This document shows, piece after piece, positions 56,499-64,000 of a DNA stretch of 64,000 nt. The notes beneath the pieces are model-generated. The model saw only the letters and a program-made list of their open reading frames with translations, was not told the DNA's origin and ran no database searches. The DNA lies in NCBI GenBank assembly GCA_963931925.1, contig OZ007570.1, forward strand, positions 43,112,187 through 43,176,186. Direction: 5' to 3'. A program made the position numbers and the translations under genes. Every line of letters begins with the position of its first letter. Positions within the stretch are counted from its first letter, which is position 1. Source of the DNA: Onchidella celtica. Taxonomy: Eukaryota; Mollusca; Gastropoda; Systellommatophora; Onchidiidae.

Positions 56499-59053
56499 CG
56501 GGTGTGACATCCTGGAATATCCCCCATCCTATTTTAACCCCCCTGATAATCTAGGATATCCTAGAACATCCCCCTCTATTCTAAAGTATCCCCCAGCTCG
56601 ATTTCACCTTCTTTAGCAGTGGTTCTTAACCCTTTTCAGGCAATTACCCCACAGACTCCAAATTTTCTTTCATCGCCCACTTTTCCCCCTATTTCCCGGG
56701 GAAAAAAGACAACAAGCAAGCTGATGATTCATTATAAAGCAGAAACCATTCTTTGTCAAATGCACTAAACAACAAAAAAAACAACTATTTTCTGTTCATC
56801 AAACCAATCTAAACATGCTGTTGAGGAAGTCAATGACTGTTATGTATTTGCCCCCAAATTGCTCTTCATTCTGGTTCCCCTACTCCCATATCGCCCCCAT
56901 TCCTCTTTTTCGCCCACTTGTCGCCCTTTTTTTCGTTTCCTCCTCCCCCCCCCCCCCCCCGGAAATGAGAATCACGTCACCAGGGGGCTGATATCGCCCA
57001 CGTTGAGAATCACTGTTCTAAAGTTTTACTGACATCACTGGCGGGGTTGCAGACATTCAAGGTCAGTAAGTCACACTGCCTATCCCATGAGTGAAGGCTG
57101 ACAAAATGCAGTATGTGCATTGTAACATAGTAGGGAAAAACAATTGTTGCGGCGTGGACTAAAGGTATATTAATCCAGCACCCCCTTTCACATTTGCTGA
57201 TTGTGTCCTGCTGCATTGACAGAAGTGCTTAGAGGAAATGAGGCGGGGGTGATAGGGAGAAGGAGGACGCACAAGAGTTTTATGCTATCATTACATAATG
57301 GAACGATAGACATCCAAGGAGGGAAAAAAGGTGGCGTGACCCGTAGAAAGGAAAAGTAGTCTCAGATGAGGCTGAAAGATGGAACATTTTTAAGGATTAC
57401 AACCAGGATGCAATTCCCTGTAATCCATAATAACTTTTTAAAAGGATCTCTCACTCAGAACACGATAAGTCTGTAAAAAGTGTTGGATCTGGGAGGCAAA
57501 AAAATTTGGGACTAGATCTATATGGGTACACTTGAATGGGATGGGCTGCTTGTCACTTAACAGATCTTCACCTCGACTTATATGTGTATCCCCGAATGGT
57601 CCAAGAATCTGGATTTTTTCCCCCGACACTCTCGAATCTGCATTGTCTTTGAAGGTTGATTGAATCCATTCTTAGTACCGCGCCCCTGATTAGGACGTTT
57701 TGTCCATGAGACCCGAAAACAGGACAGTCTGTAGGTTTTGATGACTATTTCTCATGTAAACTAGAAACAGACTCTCCTGTTGATGCTGCCATTTGCTCGG
57801 CCTTGGTGACAGACTACATGCAACATACATTAGAGGACTGATAACAAAGAAGACTGGGGACGCTGTGCCAATTACATCTTCGAACTTGGGCAGCCAGTCC
57901 TTGGAGCTGTTGAGAATATTTCTGAGATGGATGTGTGACTAAATACAATGGAGAGGGGACAAGTCGGCTGGCTTCTCCAAATGGCAGCTCTCAGAGCTGA
58001 CGACAGTGCTAGACTTTCCTGAAGTTGGTGGTGTAATCTTCAGTAACATCCTCCACAATGTTGCTTCGAAGGGGGAAATTCTATCAAAGTTTGTAAATCC
58101 CTCATCAGCACTAGATTCGTTACTGCTGTGGCACTATGCTTGACGTGCAATAATTAGTTCTTTAACACTCCTCTTGTCCCGTGAAGTCAACAACTTGCTA
58201 CCAAAGAGTTTATATGACCTCTTTGCTTGCTACTGACTGTCCTGTTCAGACAGTATCTTCCATGAGCTAGTCCCTCAAAAACTTGGAAAGTACACCTACC
58301 CTGCTTTATCATAGGATACACATTTCCGTCGAAGTATAGTCTACTATAAGATGAGAACTTTAAGATCACAAGTGGCCGCTTAAGATTATATCTCGACTTC
58401 ATTTTGTGCCAGCTTCGATTCGGTATTGTCATTTTTAGCACGCTGGTGCACTGTCCGTTCCTTTTTCTCCTCGCAATAAAGAATGGGTGCCCTGGTTGTC
58501 TGTTGATACTGAGTACAATGGTCTTTATTCTCATTGCTCCATACACACACAGACCACCCCTGAAATTTAATCTCTTTAATTACTACTACTACCGAAAGCT
58601 CCAGAAAAGGGTACGGTTGATGGACTGAGGAGAAAGATTTATGCCCCTAGTCCAATTCTAAGGGTCGGCTTAAAACGCATGTTAAGTCACACTTTGTAAA
58701 TGTGTATTTTTTTGTGCGTGTGGCAGAGAAAGATTTATAATAAATAGAAATGCACATGAAGAAAAGGGGGAAAAAGGCTACCCAACGACAAACAAAAAAA
58801 GGGTGGGAGATAATTTGTAATGGGGGGAAAAAATAGGATGCCTCGTACCCATTGGCAAGTATCCCCCATCCTATTTTAACTCCGGGGGATAAACTGTTAT
58901 AGAGGGGGATATTCTAGAATATCCGGGGGGATAAACCAGAATATTCCAGAATATCCGGGGGTTATTCTAGGATATCCTAGAATATCTGGGGGATATTTTG
59001 AAATATCAGGGGGGATAGATTTTGGGGGGGATAATCTGGGATACCACACGGGC
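56499..59053. mobile_element. candidate inverted-repeat transposon with TATCCCCC arms
   Basis: The left end (GCGGGTGTGACATCC) and the reverse complement of the right end (GCCCGTGTGGTATCC) are similar. Both arms are built from repeated TATCCCCC and TAGAATATCC units (about 56510-56597 and 58860-59045). The 2.5-kb unit contains a nested MITE at 56617-57015 and a minus-strand region (about 57440-58550) that reads as protein-like over long pieces but with several stops and frame changes. I recognise no transposase in it. Target duplication is not clear. Confidence 0.5.
56617..57015. mobile_element. hAT-type MITE nested in the TATCCCCC element
   Basis: A 399-bp unit with ends CAGTGGTTCTTAAC and (reverse complement) CAGTGATTCTCAAC, 12 of 14 matching, a classic hAT terminus. 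The flanking 8-mers TTCTTTAG (56609-56616) and TTCTAAAG (57016-57023) agree at six of eight positions, as expected for an old target duplication. The interior is noncoding, with a poly-C run near 56945-56960. Confidence 0.8.
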
Positions 59054-59130
59054 GCTTTAGCTTGTTATTACAATAACAATGGTATCGAATCTACTGAAGT
59101 GGAAAATAAATGGCATGGATTACTGTGGAA

Positions 59131-60052
59131 TAAGGGTGGGCAGGGTTCGGCCGAATCAAGGAACTGGCTGATTCGCGAACCCGAATATTTTGTGACCCCG
59201 ATTCGACGGACACGAATTTCGAAGTCGAGTCGTAGTCAATATTATAACCAATGAAAATTGAAATGCAGAGAAATAATTTTATTCAGTGCTGCCCACAATA
59301 GTAAGAGGTCAGTTCAGGCACAATTCAACCCAATTCGTTTCTCTTAGCGTTGATTCGAATTTGCGAATCTGACCTTGATTCGCAGAGCTTCCGAACACAG
59401 TACTGCAGTGTTGGAGGCGAGCTGTCATGTCATAACGTGAAAAAGTTGGTCAACATTACAACAGTCATCAAGGACAGAGCAACGGAGTCGTGCTAACATT
59501 AGGTAATCCCCCGTTTGTTACAGTACATTCGAGGCGACGGTGAAGCCCTGCCTATGATATATATGGCACGCGTTATTGACGCTGACTGTTATATAGTAGT
59601 AAGCGTGTGTATGTTTGACCTTGGCCCGCTAGCTCTCGTTAAGACGCAAACACCATGGCATCGTCACTACAGCGCTCATTACTAAACAGATCATCACAGA
59701 GGAAGAGTGTCATTATGTTCGCAGGGAGATTCGACTTGATTCTGGTCAAATTCGAACACCCCTCGTAACTTCGAATCAGACACTGCAAGGGAAAATAACT
59801 TTTTGTCAGTTTGCGTGAGATATACCGAACTATCTATTCAAAATTTTCTAGAGACATATTATCTTTTTGGTGTGCATCTGTTATCTATAAATTAATATCT
59901 AAAAGTAATTTATTATGGTAAACTATTTCTTCTACATCATGTTCTTCTTCCGGCCTGATTCATCTGATTCGTCTTCCGATTCGGCTGTGTCGTATGATTC
60001 GAATTGAGCTTCCCGAATTCATCGAATTTCGAATCGAATATGCCCATCCTTA
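59131..60052. mobile_element. hAT-type nonautonomous element rich in TTCGAATC
   Basis: A 922-bp unit starting TAAGGGTGGGCA and ending in the complement of TAAGGATGGGCA. The flanking 8-mers are CTGTGGAA (59123-59130) and CTATAGAA (60053-60060), six of eight matching. The subterminal regions are full of GATTCG and TTCGAATC motifs on both sides. No transposase frame. Confidence 0.75.
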
Positions 60053-60560
60053 CTATAGAATCGAATTGACAGAAGCGCAAGATGGCGGTGGGAATTCGCT
60101 TTGCTGGTAATTGTTTGGTAACATTTGCGAGGTGAAAAGGTACGTAAGCTTGACTGCATACCGCGTGATATGGTATGGTCAGTTCTGATATAATCTGTCA
60201 AAACGAGGGGGTAACGGAAGGAGTTCCGTACTCGAGCGCCAGTATATAGCTACCCCGGCGGCTTTCCCTGATAAGTCAATCTGACTACTGCCCGGACGAA
60301 CATCGGCCTACGGCCTCGATGATACAAACTGACTAGACCCTCACGTCGTTACATATCAATCATTGCTTTTTTTTCCAATGACAATTGGATAAACTAACAA
60401 AATTAATAAGTACCGAAAAAATAAGTACCGAAAAAAACCTAGATTAGATCTAGATCTAGATCTAGGTTTTTTATCAAAAAGTGGCGCTCGAGTAAGGGGT
60501 AACTTCTTACAAGGTGAAGATGACCATGGCTGATCTGGACAGAGCTATAAAACTACGAAG
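60053..60560. other. no gene seen; AGATCT repeat
   Basis: Includes a short hexamer run (TAGATCTAGATCTAGATCTA, about 60442-60461) and a copy of the segment also present at 41307-41395. No gene. Confidence 0.5.
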
Positions 60561-60562
60561 TG

Positions 60563-60588
60563 TTTATCCGTCGATATCGACGGATAAA
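60563..60588. repeat. 26-bp perfect palindrome
   Basis: Centred on GATATC, with arms TTTATCCGTC and GACGGATAAA. The arms share the TATCCGTC/GACGGATA stem with the minisatellite at 61490-61710. Confidence 0.9.
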
Positions 60589-60983
60589 ATTTTCCCTAGG
60601 ATTTTTTTTATCCGTCAACATAATTTCAGTATTTGCGAGTCATCTCCCCTGATTTGAACCCTTTCTCCGTCTTCCTCCCCTGTTCCGTACGAGCGTACAT
60701 CCCGACGCGATCAACGTTCTTATTGGGCGAGTGTTGAAAACTATATTATTGAAATTGGAGATAGCCTACTTGGAATTTTATTGATTTAATGGATACATGA
60801 AGGTTCAGGTCTAATCCGTTGATATGGGTTTCTTGGTTTGGTCATACTTATTTAGTAAGACTTTTCTCACGAGTAGTCAGTTTTTTCTCACGAAGAAGAC
60901 ACCAAGAAAACAAGAAACAGGAGACACATATGCCAACGGCAGCGAACCTCCCAAAATAAAGATCTCAATTCACGAGTAGTCAG

Positions 60984-61077
60984 GGTTCTCAATAGCGTAG
61001 TTGTTAGCATCTCTGCCTGCCAGTCAAGTGGCAGTGGTTCAATTCTCAGCACAGCAGCTTTTTTTTTTTTTTTTGTC
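60984..61077 (+). repeat. tRNA-like SINE fragment with T-tail
   Basis: The A-box-like TAGCGTAGTTGTTAGCATC, an anticodon-arm-like CTGCCTGCCAGTCAAGTGGC and the B box GGTTCAATTCTC are followed by a long T run. A shorter relative (GGTTCGATTCTCAGCGGGGT) lies at about 61160-61220. Probably tRNA-Gly-like SINE pieces. Confidence 0.6.
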
Positions 61078-61253
61078 ACGTCTTTTTATTAGGCATCATT
61101 TTTTTATTTTTTATCCAAGAACAATGACGGAAGAAATTCAGTTGTTTTTTTTTGTATCTACATGCCAGTCGGGGGTGTAGTGGTTCGATTCTCAGCGGGG
61201 TAGGGTGTTTTTTTTTCCTTTTCTTATAGAAGTCTTTTTATCAAATGAATGTA

Positions 61254-61489
61254 TTTGGTAATTTTTTAAAATCCAATAACATTAGGAATAAATCCAGTTT
61301 GCATGTTTGTTTGTTGTTGTTGTTTGTCATTCGTCAATAGTACCGATAGTGTTGCCGGATAAACCCAAGTATCCGCCGATAATGTTGACAATAATCAGTG
61401 TCTTTGGTAATTTTTTTAAATCCAATAACATTAGGAATTAACCCAGTTTGTTTGTTGTTGTTGTTGTTTGTCATTCGTCAATAGTGCCG
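61254..61489. repeat. tandem duplication of about 150 bp
   Basis: The block starting TTGGTAATTTTTT, through CCAATAACATTAGGAAT and TTGTCATTCGTCAATAGT, occurs twice (about 61254-61400 and 61403-61510) and leads into the 36-bp minisatellite. Confidence 0.85.
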
Positions 61490-61712
61490 ATAGTGTTGCC
61501 GTATAAACCTGGGCAGTATCCGACGGATAAACCTGGGCAGTATCCGTCGATAATGTTGACGGATAAACCTGGGCAGTATCCGTCGATAATGTTGACGGAT
61601 AAACCTGGGCAGTATCCGTCAATAATGTTGACGGATAAACCTGGGCAGTATCCGTCGATAATGTTGACGGATAAACCTGGGCAGTATCCGTTGATAATGT
61701 TGACGGATAAGG
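61490..61712. repeat. 36-bp hairpin-forming minisatellite
   Basis: About five to six units of 36 bp with core GGATAAACCTGGGCAGTATC. Every unit contains GACGGATA and TATCCGTC, 11 nt apart, so each can form an 8-bp-stem hairpin. Being a multiple of three it stays open (DKPGQYPSIMLT repeats on the plus strand), but there is no sign of a gene around it. Confidence 0.9.
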
Positions 61713-61779
61713 GCGGCCATAAAACTATAACACCCCCCCCCCCCCCACCCCCCTACATACTAGATCTAGAAGTACTGAA

Positions 61780-62697
61780 GTAGGCTAGGTCTGATCCAGT
61801 GTAGATCTAGAGCAAATCTACGAACCAGTGCAACATGTGAGCATTCCTGGTGGCCATGGCCTATAAATTATCTAGATCTAGAATCTAGTGCTCCTGTCCC
61901 TGATTGGCCAAGAGCAACTCCATGAACAGATGTTTAACTCTTTCAGTCTTTGACTCCTTTTAGCCGGATTTTCCGGCAACTGCTCAAGCCGCTGACGAAG
62001 TCGGGCCCTAAGCCGGATTTTGTGGCTTGGAATTAAAAACTTAATTGGAAGGGCTTTCCCCTGTCCATTTCACTTACCAAAAAGTTAACAAACATATAGT
62101 CAATGCACTAGATCTAGGTGCGGTCAGCATGTTGGTGCGGTCAATATTTGTTTTTCCATACAGTTTCATTTACCAGTGATTTTGTGACTTCCAGGTTTTG
62201 AGACATTCTTATCAATACATCACAACATCACTGCTGTCTAAGCTTGTATTTTGCCTTGGATAACTTTCCCAAATTTTGTGTCCCCACATCTTCCATCTTG
62301 AGTTCAAAGGTAAATATGTGACCCTACAGTTTTCTCCATTTAGTGGTCTGGTGTAAGCTCATAGAAGTGCTCTGGGCACTTTACTTTGGGTGGATTTTCA
62401 TTAAAAATATGTTTTCTGGGTATTATGAGTGTGATTATGCACATATGGCGCTGACTGCACTGACATGCATTCATCTGACACCCTGCATGAGGTGCAGTCA
62501 CTGGTAATTGCAGTGTGACATCAGTGTTGTGTTTGCATCAACTGGGATCACTAGCATCATTATTATATGATTATTAATATGATTACATTATAAAAAAGAG
62601 TTTAAAAAAAGAGCCACAGCACACCAGCTAATAGTAAACAACTGAATTTAATGAGAAACAGAATAATATTATAAATGGTAAAATCTAAATACATAGG
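61780..62697. other. no gene seen
   Basis: Several TAGATCTAGA motifs near 61760-61890, then ordinary A/T-rich DNA to the LINE tail. Confidence 0.45.
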
Positions 62698-64000
62698 CTT
62701 CTTCTTCTTCTTCCTTAAAACTGGTATTCTCAGATTTGAGTATCTCACCAGTATGCATTAAAAATTGACTCGGCCCGTGTCCTTGGGAGTTAAAAATTTA
62801 TATATTATACATATAAGGGTGTAAGAAGGGGGAGTCGATTAGATTTATAAAAACTTATAAAAACACCTGATTGTGGCTGTGAGCAGATCAATTAATCTTA
62901 GCACTGGGTTTATAAGTATATCTATGCAGCCTATTCAGTAGCTAGCTCTCAACGTGTGCTTTTCTAATTTTGTCTTAAAAGAGTCTAGGCTACTAGTACT
63001 GCAGAATTTTAGGTCCTCCGGCAAAGAGTTCCACAGCCTTAACGTGCTCGGATAAAAAGAATATAAGTGGCCGTCAACACTGGACGATGGTATGGCATAG
63101 GTCTGGCTATTCCGCCTAGTCTTACTAAAATTAATCCCAATGTGTTCCATGGGTATATATCCATCAGACCGCATCCACCCTTAAAAAAGCTGGTAATTTT
63201 AATTCTTGCCCGCCTCTCCTCTAAAGGCATCCAGCCAAGTTTTTGCATATTAATCTTGGTGTTGCCCTCCTCAAATTTGTAGTTGTTTGTCACGAATCTG
63301 GCTGCTCTTTTCTGTATCTTTTCTAGATAATCTATATGAGTTCTACAATGGGGGTCCCAGATACTACATCCATATTCAAGTATTGGTCTAACAAGGGTCT
63401 TATAACATTTATCTTTAACATCCATGGGACAGTCTGAGATATTTCTCCTTAAAAAAGCTATTACTCCATTTGCCTTACGACTAATTGTGCTATACTGTTG
63501 TTTCCATCTAAGTTTACTATCAATAAGTATGCCAAGATAAGTAGCTGTTTCTGTTTCCTCTAATTTGATGTTGTGGATAGTATAATCAAAACTGATGGTG
63601 TTAATTTTGTTTGTCACTCGAAGTACTTGACATTTCTTAGGATGGAATTCCATCTTCCACTTTTGTTCCCACTGTTGGAGTCTATTCAGGTCATTTTGTA
63701 ACATTTCTGCATCTCTTACACTTCTGATGTTTCTATACAGTAGACTGTCATCGGCAAACAGCCTGATCGACGTACCATTGGACAGATCTTTGGATATATC
63801 ATTTATATAAATTAGGAAAAAAAGAGGTCCTAAGACAGTACCTTGAGGGACTCCTGATACAACAGGTTTAGGTGATGATTCGCTCCCATCAACAATTACT
63901 TTTTGCTGGCGGTTGATCAAAAAAAGATCTTATCCAGTCTAGTAAAGAATTCCTAATTCCGAGGTGTTTCAATTTCAAAAGCAGTCCCAGATGATCTACC
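62698..64000 (-). pseudogene. LINE reverse transcriptase, copy 2, frameshifted and cut by the window end
   Basis: A minus-strand LINE whose 3' tail is a GAA repeat (CTT on plus, about 62698-62714), as in the copy at 33992. It holds GVPQGTVLGPLFFLIYINDI, the catalytic LFADDSLLYR, KCQVLRV, GCSIWDPHCR, RAARFVTNN and, in another frame, GHLYSFYP and LRLWNSLPEDL. There are two frame breaks: one extra base in a T-run near 63920, and one near 63175-63190. The reading continues upstream past position 64000, so the 5' extent is unknown. Clearly the same family as the 33992-36664 copy, but more diverged and inactive. Confidence 0.85.

Noticed and set aside
57440..58550. Host gene on the minus strand inside the TATCCCCC element (a distant likeness to a small-subunit ribosome-biogenesis protein was considered)
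   Set aside because: The resemblance was only in spacing, there are several stops and frame changes, and no motif could be confirmed by eye.
61490..61712. CRISPR-like array
   Set aside because: Units are contiguous, with no unique spacers, and the genome is eukaryotic.
61448..61783. A 111-codon frame with DKPGQYPSIMLT repeats
   Set aside because: The 36-bp minisatellite is a multiple of three and stays open by chance. The opposite strand is open as well.

Overview
This is an intron-bearing, repeat-rich animal sequence with very few host genes. Two three-exon genes encode small secreted proteins of the temptin family, the water-borne attractant pheromones known from Aplysia, so the source is most likely a gastropod mollusc. 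Family assignments are by eye; no database search was run.

Layout. 1-7.8 kb: low-complexity DNA and microsatellites, no gene seen. 7.86-8.88 kb: a decayed LINE tail (minus). 10.74-12.88 kb: temptin-like gene 1 (plus), with a fold-back repeat in intron 1. 14.52-23.02 kb: a complete LTR retrotransposon with paired 1192-bp LTRs, a 5-bp target duplication (CCCCG) and one open gag-pol frame of 1570 codons. 24.15-24.88 kb: a solo LTR of a related family (target duplication TTCAT). 26.70-27.31 kb: a deleted Tc1-like transposon. 29.81-31.59 kb: temptin-like gene 2 (plus), with a THAP-like MITE in intron 1. 33.2-36.8 kb: a tandem dispersed repeat interrupted by a 5'-truncated LINE. 37.79-39.00 kb: a transposon relic with long inverted ends and FLYWCH/MULE-transposase remains. 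39.4-42.05 kb: a mosaic of diverged repeats. 42.05-50.54 kb: a second copy of the LTR element (minus), target duplication TAAAT, with one nonsense codon in gag. 50.5-55.3 kb: MITEs, tRNA-like SINEs, a duplicated 0.95-kb block and a transposase-like exon. 56.5-60.05 kb: inverted-repeat elements, one nested in another. 60.5-61.8 kb: a palindrome and a hairpin-forming 36-bp minisatellite. 62.7 kb to the end: a second, frameshifted LINE copy running off the window.

The most notable element is the LTR retrotransposon. Its enzymes are Ty3/gypsy-like, but the integrase (with a GPY/F module) lies before the reverse transcriptase. That is the order known for Gmr1-like elements. Its capsid region looks like the vertebrate SCAN domain, and its tRNA-Pro primer-binding site is repeated in tandem, three times in one copy and twice in the other. 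The two temptin genes share exon lengths (174 and 154 nt for the first two coding exons), intron phases and all six mature cysteines. They are a same-strand duplicate pair now separated by about 17 kb that includes the LTR element.
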